From an uncultured Bacteroidales bacterium (GTDB taxonomy: Bacteria; Bacteroidota; Bacteroidia; Bacteroidales; F082), in NCBI GenBank assembly GCA_947166105.1, contig CAMVCZ010000025.1:1-40990 (forward strand): DNA of 40,990 nucleotides, written 5' to 3'. The position numbers and the translations under genes were made by a program. Within the stretch, counting starts at the first letter, position 1. Each line of letters begins with the position of its first letter. Shown here piece by piece: positions 1 to 7,861 of the stretch. The notes beneath the pieces are model-generated. The model did no database searches. It was not told the DNA's origin and was given only the letters and a program-made list of their open reading frames with translations.

Positions 1-745
1 GGCTGTCGTCGATGATGATTTCCACGCCCGTGAGCGATTCGAGCGTGCGGATGTTGCGGCCTTCGCGCCCGATGATGCGACCCTTAATCTCGTCATTTTC
101 AATGTTGAACACGCTCACCGTATTCTCGATGGCCGTTTCAGAAGCCGTGCGCTGGATGGTTTCAAGCACAATCTTCTTGGCCGTTTGGGCCGCGCTCAGT
201 TTAGCCTCCTCGGTCACTTCCTTCACATAGACCATCGCGTCGGCCTGAGCCTCTTCCTTGATGAGTTCGATGAGTTGCTCCTTGGCATCCTTCGCCGAGA
301 GGCCGGAGATGGTTTCCAATTTCTTCGCTTCTTCGTCGTAAATGCGGTCGAGGTCGGCTTTTTTCTTGTTGAAGGTGTCGAGTTGGCCTTCCAATTTCTG
401 TTGTGCAGCCTGCAATTCCTTGGACTTGCGCTGCGCCTCTTCCATCTTCTTGTTGGCGTCTTGCTTCAGTTGGTTGATGCGGTTTTCGGCAGAGGCCAAT
501 TCGCGCTTGCGCTCGTCGCAGGCCTTTTCGTGTTCGTCCTTCATTTGGAGGAATTTCTCCTTGGCTTGCAAGATGCGTTCTTTCTTGATGACTTCGGCCT
601 TTTCCTTGGCCTCTTCAAGCAGGGCTGTTTCTTCTTTAGTGACCGCTTTTTTCAGCAGTGTGGAGGTGATAAAATACCCCACAGCCAAGCCCACCAAAAG
701 GGCCGCAATCGGAATAATGATGTTTAATGCGTTGAGTAATAACAT
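1..745 (-). CDS. rny: Ribonuclease Y, N-terminal part (runs off window)
   Basis: This is the 5' part (248 codons) of a minus-strand gene starting at the ATG at 745-743. RNase Y is a membrane-anchored endoribonuclease that starts mRNA decay. The visible protein has one N-terminal membrane helix (about residues 4-27: LNALNIIIPIAALLVGLAVG), then a long Lys/Glu/Ala-rich coiled coil (about 30-190). A KH domain begins at about residue 219 with IKGRIIGREGRNIRTLE, which is diagnostic of the family. The catalytic HD domain lies beyond the window edge. It is downstream of zapA and the 6S-like RNA on the same strand. No own promoter is obvious, so it may be read from upstream transcripts. Confidence 0.95.
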   Translation of the reverse strand, partial: MLLLNALNIIIPIAALLVGLAVGYFITSTLLKKAVTKEETALLEEAKEKAEVIKKERILQAKEKFLQMKDEHEKACDERKRELASAENRINQLKQDANKKMEEAQRKSKELQAAQQKLEGQLDTFNKKKADLDRIYDEEAKKLETISGLSAKDAKEQLIELIKEEAQADAMVYVKEVTEEAKLSAAQTAKKIVLETIQRTASETAIENTVSVFNIENDEIKGRIIGREGRNIRTLESLTGVEIIIDDS

Positions 746-789
746 TTTAAAAAACTCTGTTTTACCCGAAAATTGAGGAGGAAACAAAA

Positions 790-980
790 GGAACTGCCTG
801 TCCGTTGGGATATGCGTAAACCCCAAAAGATACGCTTGTGGCCACCGCGTTGCGCAAACGTCCACCGGCACCAACGGTGCTTCCCCGAGGGGAATGAGGC
901 CTGTTTTTACAGAGCGCGAGTAGACCGATTGATGTGTTTGATAGTGTTGAGTTTACCAAATGCGCTGAACAGACAGTTCC
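790..980 (-). ncRNA. ssrS: 6S RNA-like structured RNA between zapA and rny
   Basis: The 270-bp gap between zapA and rny holds an RNA-like fold on the minus strand. A 12-bp closing helix pairs GGAACTGTCTGT (980-969) with ACAGGCAGTTCC (801-790), with one G-U. Inside it GTAAAC (956-951) pairs with GTTTAC (821-816). The apical part has hairpins at 881-894 (TTCCCC/GGGGAA) and 868-880 (GCACC/GGTGC). The length of about 190 nt and the rod-like shape with internal bubbles match 6S RNA, which sequesters housekeeping RNA polymerase; 6S also lies next to zapA in gammaproteobacteria. A -7-like box GTTCTTTG (995-988) lies just upstream. The structure is seen directly; the 6S identity is inferred from size, fold and location. 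Confidence 0.65.
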
Positions 981-1014
981 AGTCTTTCAAAGAACGTCCA
1001 TGCCGAAGCGTGGA

Positions 1015-1299
1015 TTATGCTTGTTCGCTCAGTAAGGCGTTCAGGTCGTGCAGTTTGTGTTCCAAGTTCTGATTGCGGTAGGTCAACTCGGAATCCATTT
1101 TGACGACGGAAGTGGCAAATTGCAAGGCCGTCATCGAGAGCAGGTCCTGCACGTCCTTGTAGGCGTAATGCGCCGAGTAGTATTTCACCCGCTCGTTGAT
1201 GAGTTTGCCAGCCTTGCGGACGCTCTCTTCGTCAGCGCGGGCCACCGAAAGCCGGTAGGGCCTATCCAACAGAGTGATGTTTATCGTAATCTCATCCAT
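1015..1299 (-). CDS. zapA: Cell division protein ZapA
   Basis: A 94-residue protein beginning MDEITINITLLDRPYRLSVA and ending in a coiled coil, the layout of ZapA, which binds FtsZ and promotes Z-ring bundling in the cytoplasm. The N-terminal beta-rich head (to about residue 45) is followed by helices with ALQFATSVVKMDSEL and a C-terminal coiled coil. The ATG at 1299 is preferred over a TTG at 1314 five codons upstream. The upstream coiled-coil gene ends about 25 bp away on the same strand, so the two are probably one transcript. Confidence 0.85.
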   Translation of the reverse strand: MDEITINITLLDRPYRLSVARADEESVRKAGKLINERVKYYSAHYAYKDVQDLLSMTALQFATSVVKMDSELTYRNQNLEHKLHDLNALLSEQA

Positions 1300-1323
1300 C
1301 TCGCTGACGTTCAATTATTTGAG

Positions 1324-1617
1324 TTATTCCTTACTGTTCAGAATCGAAACGCACCTGTCAATTTCCTTCACCAAATCCTTTATGAGCTTTCTACCTTCTT
1401 CTATTTCTCCCTCGTTGTCGAGTGCGTTAACAATTGTAGATTTATTTATTTTGTCCTGCAACTCCTCCGCCGCATGTCGCAACGCCAGATTTTCCCTCTC
1501 TAACGCTTCGTTTTCCTCGGCGAGCCGCTTGTTTTCCGCTTCAAGCCGTTTCTTTTCATCAAGCAACTTCCTCAATTTCAACTCGATTTCAGATACTATG
1601 ATGCTCAAGTCGGCCAT
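1324..1617 (-). CDS. Small coiled-coil protein upstream of zapA
   Basis: A 97-residue protein, MADLSIIVSEIELKLRKLL and onward, dominated by a heptad-like Glu/Lys/Leu-rich coiled coil (residues about 8-60) followed by a short acidic helical tail. I recognise it only as the coiled-coil protein that usually precedes zapA in Bacteroidota; its size and shape recall ZapB-like division factors, but that is inference. A GTG start at 1644 would overlap the promoter box at 1651-1644, so transcription would begin after it. The ATG at 1617 is therefore the likely start. It probably forms an operon with zapA. Confidence 0.75.
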   Translation of the reverse strand: MADLSIIVSEIELKLRKLLDEKKRLEAENKRLAEENEALERENLALRHAAEELQDKINKSTIVNALDNEGEIEEGRKLIKDLVKEIDRCVSILNSKE

Positions 1618-1643
1618 CGCGCAAACGGTTTGGAATTGTGCCA

Positions 1644-1651
1644 CAAAAATA
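1644..1651 (-). promoter_or_regulatory. -7 box of the coiled-coil/zapA operon
   Basis: TATTTTTG on the minus strand, a perfect match to the Bacteroidota -7 consensus TAnnTTTG, 27 nt before the ATG at 1617. It excludes the longer GTG-initiated reading of the gene. Confidence 0.75.
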
Positions 1652-1754
1652 CGGAATTATATGTTACAGCACCCTTTTTGGCGAAAAAATTTTCCCCGAT
1701 TTGTCGTGCATGGCTGAAAAAGCCGTAATTTTAGCGCATTAAATCTTCATCATT

Positions 1755-3320
1755 ATGAAAACAAAAATCGTGTTTATGACCCTTTTGACTGCAATGCTCG
1801 CCTCGTGCGCACCCAAGGAAACCACTTTGACCTTCATTGAAACCACCGACACGCATGGGCGTTACGACGAGTTCGCCAACGATGCTTACCTCATCAAAAA
1901 GATGAAAGCTGAATTGGGCGACAAACTGATTCTTTTGGACAACGGCGACAATGTGCAAGGCACGCCGTTCCAGTATTGCTCCAACCAAGACGCCGAGCAT
2001 CCCAACCTCGTTTCCGAAGTGCTGAATTATTTCCCTTACGATGCTGTAGGCGTTGGAAATCACGACATTGAGGCAGGACGCAAGGTGTTCGACCGACTCT
2101 ATTCCGAGATGAAAATGCCCGTGGTTTGCGCCAATGTCATCGACGAAACGACCGGCGAGCCGTATTTCACTCCTTATATTATACTGGAACGCGACGGATT
2201 CAAGATTGCCGTGCTGGGGCTGCTCACGCCTTACGTCGTCACTTGGGTGCCCGACCGACTGAGACCCGGACTGCGCTTCGAGCAATTGGAGGCCGCCGCC
2301 GAAAAATGGGTGAAAATCATCCACGAAAAGGAGCACCCTGACTTGATGGTCGGCTTGTTCCATTCCGGCTGGGAGCCACAGTTGCAAAACCTGCCGCCCG
2401 ACCATCCTTTGGGCCGCGAAAACGCCACGAAATGGGTGGCCGAAAATGTGCCCGGCTTCGACCTTATTTTCTATGGCCACGACCACCGCGCCCGCGCCGA
2501 AAAAGTATTGAATATCAACGGAGAACCCGTTTATGTGCTCAATTCGGGCAATCGCGGCTATGGACTTGCTATAGCCGAAGTCACCTTGAAAAAAGGACAA
2601 AAGCCCCAAGTTACCTTTGAACTGAAACCCACCGACGGCAAAGAGAAAGACGAAGCCTTCCTTGCCCTGCTCCAACCTTATTTGGACCGCGCCGAGGCCT
2701 ACAAACAGCGTGAAGTGGCCCAACTGCCCGTCAACATCAGCAGCGACGAGGTTTTCAGCGGGCCTTGCCTTTGGGTCGACGAGATACACCGTTGCCAGTT
2801 TGAGACCATCGAGGCCGAAGGTATCCACGCCGACATTTCGATGGCCGCGCCCCTCAGCGGCGGCAAGACCCTCGAAGCGGGAATGTTGAAAGTGAGCGAC
2901 TTCTTCACTTGGTATCCTTTCGAGAACTCGTTGGCGGTCATGGCCTTGACGGGCAAGGAGGTGAAGAATTTCCTTGAATACGCCTATGAGATGAAAAGCC
3001 CGATTTACAACTTCGACTGCGCGGCGGGCATCATTTATGAAGTGACCGACAAGAACCCGATGGGCAACAGAATCAAGATATTACGCATGGCCGACGGCAC
3101 ACCTTTCGACATGGAGAAGACTTACAACGTAGTGATGAACTCCTACCGCTCGATGGGCGGCGGCAACCACCTGATGAATGGCATCGGCTGGGCGCAAGAG
3201 GACATCAAGAACCACGTCGTTTGGCAAAGCGACCGCGACCTGCGCTCCCTCCTCATCGACTGGGCGGCGAAGAAAGGCGTGCTGGATAGCGTACCGTTGA
3301 ACAGTTGGACTATAAAATAA
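1755..3320 (+). CDS. 5'-nucleotidase / UshA-type metallophosphatase lipoprotein
   Basis: A 521-residue exported enzyme. The N-terminus is a lipoprotein signal with lipobox LASC (Cys at about 18). The calcineurin-like metallophosphatase domain follows (about 24-300), with metal ligands in TDTHGRY, LDNGDNVQG, GNHD, GLFHSG and YGHDHR. The C-terminal 5'-nucleotidase domain (about 320-515) contains the substrate-binding stretches FTWYPFENS and YRSMGGGNH. The family hydrolyses 5'-nucleotides, UDP-sugars or 2',3'-cyclic nucleotides at the periplasmic face; the exact substrate cannot be read from sequence. A weak promoter is visible: TTTG at about 1700 and TAATTTTA at 1726, one mismatch from consensus. 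Confidence 0.92.
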   Translation: MKTKIVFMTLLTAMLASCAPKETTLTFIETTDTHGRYDEFANDAYLIKKMKAELGDKLILLDNGDNVQGTPFQYCSNQDAEHPNLVSEVLNYFPYDAVGVGNHDIEAGRKVFDRLYSEMKMPVVCANVIDETTGEPYFTPYIILERDGFKIAVLGLLTPYVVTWVPDRLRPGLRFEQLEAAAEKWVKIIHEKEHPDLMVGLFHSGWEPQLQNLPPDHPLGRENATKWVAENVPGFDLIFYGHDHRARAEKVLNINGEPVYVLNSGNRGYGLAIAEVTLKKGQKPQVTFELKPTDGKEKDEAFLALLQPYLDRAEAYKQREVAQLPVNISSDEVFSGPCLWVDEIHRCQFETIEAEGIHADISMAAPLSGGKTLEAGMLKVSDFFTWYPFENSLAVMALTGKEVKNFLEYAYEMKSPIYNFDCAAGIIYEVTDKNPMGNRIKILRMADGTPFDMEKTYNVVMNSYRSMGGGNHLMNGIGWAQEDIKNHVVWQSDRDLRSLLIDWAAKKGVLDSVPLNSWTIK

Positions 3321-3348
3321 ACGACGAAAGATTTGCTGGGCGTTGCCA

Positions 3349-3370
3349 ACAGTGGGGCATGTCCCACTGT
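3349..3370. repeat. 22-bp palindrome, copy 1 (intergenic)
   Basis: ACAGTGGG-gcatgt-CCCACTGT, a perfect 8-bp inverted repeat preceded by GCCA, in the 94-bp gap after the nucleotidase gene. A second 22-bp palindrome of the same design lies 115 bp downstream inside the next gene. There is no T-tract, so it is not a convincing terminator. Confidence 0.8.
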
Positions 3371-3414
3371 CGCTACCGCGAGATGGCAAAGCCCGGAAAT
3401 AGAATCGGAAAAAG

Positions 3415-4713
3415 ATGAAAGAAGAATTCCTATACTACCTCTGGGAGAACCGCCTAATCGCCAACAACGGGGTATGCTCCGTTGTCCCATTACAAACTAC
3501 CGAAGGCGAACCTATCGACATTGTCGCAACAGGCTACCGCAACACTAATTCCGGGCCTGACTTCTTGGAAGCCAAAATCCAAATCGGCGACAAACTTTGG
3601 GCCGGCCATGTGGAAATCCATGTGAAAAGCAGCGACTGGAACCGACACGGACACCAAACCGACAAGGCCTATCAGAATGTCATCCTTCATGTGGTATACG
3701 AAAACGACACCAAGGCCAACGACCTCCCGACCTTGGAACTGAAAGGCCGATTCAACGAAACTTTGTTCTCTCAATATCAAGCGTTTATCTCCTCAAAAAA
3801 CTGGATTCCATGCGAGAAAAGCATTGACCGAGTGCCCGTTTTCACTCGCCTTTCATGGTTAGACCGCATGGCTGTGGAACGCTTGGAAAGCAAGTCGGGA
3901 AATGTCACCAAAATCTTGGAATCCAACCAATTCGATTGGGAAGACGCGCTATACAAACTCCTGATGCGCTATTTCGGCCTGAAAGTGAACAACGAGGCTT
4001 TTGAAACCTTGGCCAACATCTTGCCTTTCAAGACCTTGCTAAAACATGCCGACAACCTCTTGCAGTTGGAGGCCATGCTGATGGGCTGCGCGGGATTCCT
4101 TGAAACGGACTTCACCGAGGACTATCCCCTGCTGCTCAAGCGCGAGTTTGCCGTTATGAAAGCCAAATTCAACCTCCTGACCCTGCCCGCCGAGCGTTGG
4201 AAGTTCATGCGGATGCGTCCGAGCAACTTCCCGACCCTCCGTTTGGCGCAAATGGCGCAATTGATTCACAAAAACGGCTGTCTGTTCTCCAAAATCCGCG
4301 AGGCGAAAAACGCTGCCGAGGTTAAGGTTTTGTTTGATGTGAAGGCTTCGGATTATTGGGAAACGCATTGGCGGTTTAATCCCCCTGCCCCCCTTAAAAG
4401 GGTGACTCCTAACCATATCCAAAAAGCGAAACATTTGGGCGATGCCACAGCGAATATTTTGATTATCAACGCCGTGACACCTTTGCTGTTTTGTTACGGC
4501 AAACTACATAAGGACGAATCGGTGTGCGACACGGCCATGCAGTTCTTGGAAGAGACTGAGGCTGAAGACAATGCCATCATCCGGCATTTCGCCTCATGCG
4601 GCATCAAGGCGGAAAATGCCATGCAGACCCAAGCCTTGTTGCACCTTTATAATATGTATTGCAAGCGCAAACGGTGCTTGGAATGTAGGATTGGGGCTGT
4701 GCTGCTGCGGTGA
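3415..4713 (+). CDS. DUF2851 family protein
   Basis: A 432-residue protein of the DUF2851 family, common in Bacteroidota and of unknown function. Recognisable stretches are EFLYYLWENRL at the N-terminus, NSGPDFLEAKIQIGDKLWAG and HVEIHVKSSDWNRHGH near residues 45-80, and a C-terminal Cys-containing tail (CKRKRCLECRIG). Two features are unlike the family as I know it: a palindrome-encoded extra segment ANNGVCSVV after LWENRLI, and PPAPLKRVTPN at about residue 323. Both look like in-frame insertions of repeat DNA. The reading frame stays open, so the gene is probably functional. It has no clear promoter and may be read through from the nucleotidase gene. Confidence 0.85.
   Translation: MKEEFLYYLWENRLIANNGVCSVVPLQTTEGEPIDIVATGYRNTNSGPDFLEAKIQIGDKLWAGHVEIHVKSSDWNRHGHQTDKAYQNVILHVVYENDTKANDLPTLELKGRFNETLFSQYQAFISSKNWIPCEKSIDRVPVFTRLSWLDRMAVERLESKSGNVTKILESNQFDWEDALYKLLMRYFGLKVNNEAFETLANILPFKTLLKHADNLLQLEAMLMGCAGFLETDFTEDYPLLLKREFAVMKAKFNLLTLPAERWKFMRMRPSNFPTLRLAQMAQLIHKNGCLFSKIREAKNAAEVKVLFDVKASDYWETHWRFNPPAPLKRVTPNHIQKAKHLGDATANILIINAVTPLLFCYGKLHKDESVCDTAMQFLEETEAEDNAIIRHFASCGIKAENAMQTQALLHLYNMYCKRKRCLECRIGAVLLR
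3464..3485. repeat. 22-bp palindrome, copy 2 (inside DUF2851 gene)
   Basis: ACAACGG-ggtatgct-CCGTTGT, again preceded by GCCA. It matches copy 1 at 16 of 22 positions. The stem differences at positions 4/19 and 5/18 are compensatory (G-C to A-T and T-A to C-G), so the hairpin is conserved while the sequence is not. It encodes part of the extra ANNGVCSVV segment. Confidence 0.7.
4378..4412. repeat. In-frame insertion with CCCTT/AAGGG palindrome in DUF2851 gene
   Basis: A Pro-rich segment (NPPAPLKRVTPN) encoded by C-runs and the palindrome CCCTT-aa-AAGGG (4391-4402). Its base composition differs from the flanking codons, and it falls where the family normally continues directly toward the LGDATANILIINAV segment. 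Interpreted as a small repeat inserted in frame. Confidence 0.5.
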
Positions 4714-4716
4714 TCC

Positions 4717-5454
4717 TTGATTGAAAAAGTGAAAAGAGCCTACACCAGCACGGGGAGTGTGCAGGTTTCAGTTTTTCGCAACCGTATTGTGGTACGTAAT
4801 CCCGGGACATTGCCTGTTGAACTCACCAAGGCTGACCTGATGAAAGAACACGGTTCCTATCCACATAATCCGTACTTGGCGGAAGTCATGTACCAGATGG
4901 GCTATATCGAGAAATACGGTACTGGTATCACAGAAAATATCCGCAAGATGCAAGAGGCCCGTCTCCTTGCTCCCGAGATAGACTTGAGTGCCGAGTTCGT
5001 CACCACAATCTGGCGCGATAATGATGCAACTGAAAGTTCAAATGTTGCAACTGATATTGGAACTGATGATGCGACCAATGACATTGATAACACTCTGGTT
5101 GACAAGCCAAACGACATAGCAAATGTTGCAACTGGAAGCACAAATGTTGCAACTGGAAATTTGAATGTTGCAACTGATTATCTGGCAGAGAACAAACGCA
5201 TCGTTGATGAAATAGTAAAGAAGAAAGTTCATTCAAAGATGTCGCCTGCTCAAATAAGAGAATGTATTATTGAAGCCTGTATTGTAGAACACTCCATTGA
5301 AGAATTAGCCTTGCTTCTAAACAAAGCACCTGCACATTTGCGAAACAGATTTATCCCCAATTTAGTGGCTGACGGGATACTACTACCTACCAAGCCTCGT
5401 CATACCAAAGGTCAAACATACATGACAAATCCAAAACTTGATAAATATGATTGA
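4717..5454 (+). pseudogene. 5'-truncated AlbA_2/Schlafen-type ATP-binding protein remnant
   Basis: An open frame of 245 codons with only the C-terminal half of the family. It starts abruptly near AYTSTGSVQVSVFRNRI, a stretch that normally lies in the HATPase-like domain after the AlbA_2 domain, and continues with GTGITENIRKM. A low-complexity linker follows and then a C-terminal winged-helix-like segment. The 13-mer AATGTTGCAACTG occurs four times in the linker (5041, 5122, 5143, 5164; the last three 21 nt apart) and encodes NVAT repeats. There is no ATG at the front, only TTG at 4717, and it begins 3 bp after the DUF2851 stop. I read it as a deletion remnant. A full-length relative is at 28771-30435. 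Confidence 0.7.
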
Positions 5455-5465
5455 AGTGCTGTTGT

Positions 5466-5501
5466 TGCGAAAATAGATTTCGCAGATTATTTGTATCTTT
5501 G
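5466..5501 (+). promoter_or_regulatory. Promoter and palindromic operator of the WYL gene
   Basis: The -7 box TATCTTTG lies at 5494-5501. Upstream is a perfect 7-5-7 palindrome TGCGAAA-ataga-TTTCGCA (5466-5484). The 12-mer ATAGATTTCGCA (5473-5484) recurs at the same 9-nt distance from the -7 box in front of the SNF2 gene (7844-7855), which suggests one regulator for both promoters. Confidence 0.7.
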
Positions 5502-5523
5502 CAGCATAAAAAAAACAGTTCTT

Positions 5524-6585
5524 ATGCCTGCAAACAAAAATGCCGTAACACGTTATTATTACCTTGACCAGTTGTTGGCCAACCGTTACCATAACTATTC
5601 GACTGAAGATTTGTGCCGACTAGTTAACGAGGAGTTGGTTGAGAGAGAACAAGAACCCGTGAGCCGACGCACCATCGAACTTGACCTACATTATTTGGAG
5701 TATGAAAGTCCTTTTGCTGCTGAAATAGAACATTATCCGGTTGACGATATTAGTCAACGAACGCTGAAAACCATCAAGAAAAGTTGCCACCGCTATGCTG
5801 ATCCATCTTTTTCCATATTCAAAAAGGAAATGACCGAAGATGAAAAGTACCTGCTTAACGAGGCTCTGTCGCTACTGGGTCAGTTTGAAGGGCTGCCCAA
5901 TCTGGAAGGTTTGGAAACGCTAAGGAAAGGCTTGAATGTGAAGACCGATCGGCAGATTGTCTCATTCACCAAGAATCCTTTGGAGAACTCTAACCTGTTT
6001 GGCGAGCTTTTCACCTGCATTTCGCAGCGGCAGGTTGTGGAGTTGCATTACCACCGCTTTGATACTCCGGATGAAGACCGCAAAACCGTGGTACATCCTT
6101 ATCTGCTCAAGGAATACAACCGCCGTTGGTATCTCATTGGGGCTGCCGATAATGACAGAAAACTTCTGTCGTTTGCGCTCGACCGTATAGATGAGGTGGT
6201 GCCATTGCCAGCCAAAGGATTTTTGCCTTATGAAGGCGACCTCAACGAGCGCTTTGAGGACATCATCGGGGTGACGCTCATCGACGGCAATCCGTTGCAG
6301 ACCATCTTGTTTTGGGTTAGCGATTATTCCAAGGAATATGTGGCGACCAAGCCTTTGCACGAATCACAGCGGCATTACACAGGAGAAAAGGAGATGGCAT
6401 TGCGCCAACAATTTCCCATGCTTGATGGCGGTTATTTTTTCTCTATCGAGTGTATTGAGAATTACGAATTGATACGAGAGTTATGTTCGTTTGGCAAAGA
6501 CCTGTTGGTTCTGTCGCCCGCCGACATCCAGCAGAAGGTACGCGACCGTGTTGTGGCGCATTTTCACGCTTATGAGGCATTGTGA
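5524..6585 (+). CDS. WYL domain transcriptional regulator
   Basis: A 353-residue protein with an N-terminal winged-helix-like region (about 1-60, including EPVSRRTIELDLHYLE), a middle helical region, and a WYL domain (about 165-250, with VVHPYLLKEYNRRWYLIGA and FALDRIDEV). A WCX-like C-terminal domain follows. WYL proteins are ligand- or nucleic-acid-sensing regulators that often control anti-phage and other accessory loci. The ATG at 5524 is chosen because the longer frame would start inside the -7 box. The palindrome overlapping its own promoter suggests autoregulation, and the shared 12-mer suggests control of the SNF2-Hsp70 pair. Confidence 0.9.
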   Translation: MPANKNAVTRYYYLDQLLANRYHNYSTEDLCRLVNEELVEREQEPVSRRTIELDLHYLEYESPFAAEIEHYPVDDISQRTLKTIKKSCHRYADPSFSIFKKEMTEDEKYLLNEALSLLGQFEGLPNLEGLETLRKGLNVKTDRQIVSFTKNPLENSNLFGELFTCISQRQVVELHYHRFDTPDEDRKTVVHPYLLKEYNRRWYLIGAADNDRKLLSFALDRIDEVVPLPAKGFLPYEGDLNERFEDIIGVTLIDGNPLQTILFWVSDYSKEYVATKPLHESQRHYTGEKEMALRQQFPMLDGGYFFSIECIENYELIRELCSFGKDLLVLSPADIQQKVRDRVVAHFHAYEAL

Positions 6586-6597
6586 TGGATTTATTTG

Positions 6598-6605
6598 TAT
6601 TTTTG
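6598..6605 (+). promoter_or_regulatory. -7 box of the DUF1016 nuclease gene
   Basis: TATTTTTG, a perfect TAnnTTTG match 23 nt before the ATG at 6629. Unlike the WYL and SNF2 promoters it lacks the ATAGATTTCGCA element. Confidence 0.7.
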
Positions 6606-6628
6606 CGTTTCACTAACTCTAAAGAAAG

Positions 6629-7861
6629 ATGAGCGACAAACCGACATTCGTATTCCGTGACATGATGGCCGCCGATGAGGGCTATGTGCAATGGATGGCC
6701 GACATCAAGCAGCGATTCCGCCAAAGCCAAGTCAAGGCGGCGGTTCGTGTGAACACAGCCATGCTTGAGTTTTATTGGAGCGTGGGGCGCGATTTGGTGG
6801 CACTTCGTGCAGAAGAACGCTGGGGCGCAGGTGTGGTGAAGCAGTTTGCCCTCGACATGCGCCAGGCGTTTCCCGATGAAACGGGCTTCTCGGATACCAA
6901 TGTAAAATATATGAAACGATGGTATCTGTTTTATTATGAACGGGTTATAAAAGGTCAACGACCCGCTGACCAAATTGGTCACCAAGCTGGTGACCAATTT
7001 GAAGACGTTGAAGATGATTTTGAAAAAAGCCACCAGCTCGGTGGCCAAATTGGTAATCCAAAAATAGGCCAGCAAGTTGCTGACCAATTAGACGAAAACG
7101 AAAAAAGTCAGCAAGCTGCTGACCAATTAGAAATGCCAGAAATCTTTGGCAGGATACCGTGGTTTCATCACGTCCTCATCATTTCCAAATGCCAAACCCT
7201 CGACGAAGCCATTTTCTATATCAATAAGGTGACTGAGGAAGGTTGGAGTCGCAGCCGACTTGAGAGTCAGATGGCAGCCAACCTCTTTGGCAGACAAGGG
7301 ACAGCAGTGACCAACTTTGAGCATACGCTTCCGGCTCCGCAGAGCCAATTGGCCAAGGAGATACTAAAGGATCCCTATCATTTCGGATTCCTCTCGATGA
7401 GCGAGGAGTACGAGGAGAAAGACTTGGAAGATGCGCTGGTTTCGAATGTCACGCGCTTCTTGATGGAGCTGGGCAAGGGTTTTTCGTATGTGGGGCGACA
7501 GATGGAGTTGCAGATGCCTGGCGGGCAGACCTTCTTCCCCGATTTGCTGTTCTATCACATCCCGCAGCACCGCTATGTCGTCATTGAGCTGAAGGTGGTG
7601 AAGTACATCCCCGAGTTTGCCGGCAAGCTGAATTTCTACGTTACCGCCGTTGACGAGTTGCTGCGTGGCGAGGGCGACAACCCCACTGTGGGGCTGATCA
7701 TCTGCAAATCGACCGACAAGACCGTTGTGGAATGGTCGTTGCGCGACATCAACAAACCGCTGGGCGTGTCTACTTTCCAACTTGAACAGGTGGTGAAGCG
7801 CACGGTGAGGGAGTTGGAACTGAAAAAAAGAAAATGCAGTAAGATAGATTTCGCAAAATGA
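6629..7861 (+). CDS. DUF1016 / PDDEXK nuclease domain protein (YhcG family)
   Basis: A 410-residue protein. The N-terminal DUF1016 domain (about 10-110) contains VNTAMLEFYWSVGRDL and FSDTNVKYMKRWYLFY. The C-terminal PDDEXK nuclease-like domain (about 260-400) has the acidic residue in FFPDLLFYH and the E-x-K pair in YVVIELKVVKY. The family is frequent in accessory and defence-type loci; a nuclease activity is inferred from the motif. A Gln/Asp-rich linker (about 114-167) is made of DNA palindromes encoding variants of QQxADQL. The 3' end contains the operator and promoter of the following SNF2 gene. Confidence 0.9.
   Translation: MSDKPTFVFRDMMAADEGYVQWMADIKQRFRQSQVKAAVRVNTAMLEFYWSVGRDLVALRAEERWGAGVVKQFALDMRQAFPDETGFSDTNVKYMKRWYLFYYERVIKGQRPADQIGHQAGDQFEDVEDDFEKSHQLGGQIGNPKIGQQVADQLDENEKSQQAADQLEMPEIFGRIPWFHHVLIISKCQTLDEAIFYINKVTEEGWSRSRLESQMAANLFGRQGTAVTNFEHTLPAPQSQLAKEILKDPYHFGFLSMSEEYEEKDLEDALVSNVTRFLMELGKGFSYVGRQMELQMPGGQTFFPDLLFYHIPQHRYVVIELKVVKYIPEFAGKLNFYVTAVDELLRGEGDNPTVGLIICKSTDKTVVEWSLRDINKPLGVSTFQLEQVVKRTVRELELKKRKCSKIDFAK
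6971..7123. repeat. Tandem palindromic coding repeats in the DUF1016 linker
   Basis: Four related palindromes in a row: a 13-bp perfect inverted repeat CAAATTGGTCACC/GGTGACCAATTTG (6971-7001), GCCACC/GGTGGC (7029-7045), CAGCA/TGCTG (7070-7082) and GTCAGCA/TGCTGAC (7107-7123). Copies 1, 3 and 4 are followed by GACCAATT and copy 2 by GGCCAAATT, and they encode QAGDQF, QLGGQI, QVADQL and QAADQL. Confidence 0.75.

Noticed and set aside
762..1072. Small ORFs on both strands in the zapA-rny gap
   Set aside because: They overlap the strongly structured 6S-like region and show no protein-like features.
3349..3370. Intrinsic terminator of the nucleotidase gene
   Set aside because: There is no T-tract on either strand, and a covarying copy lies inside the next gene, so a repeat is the better reading.
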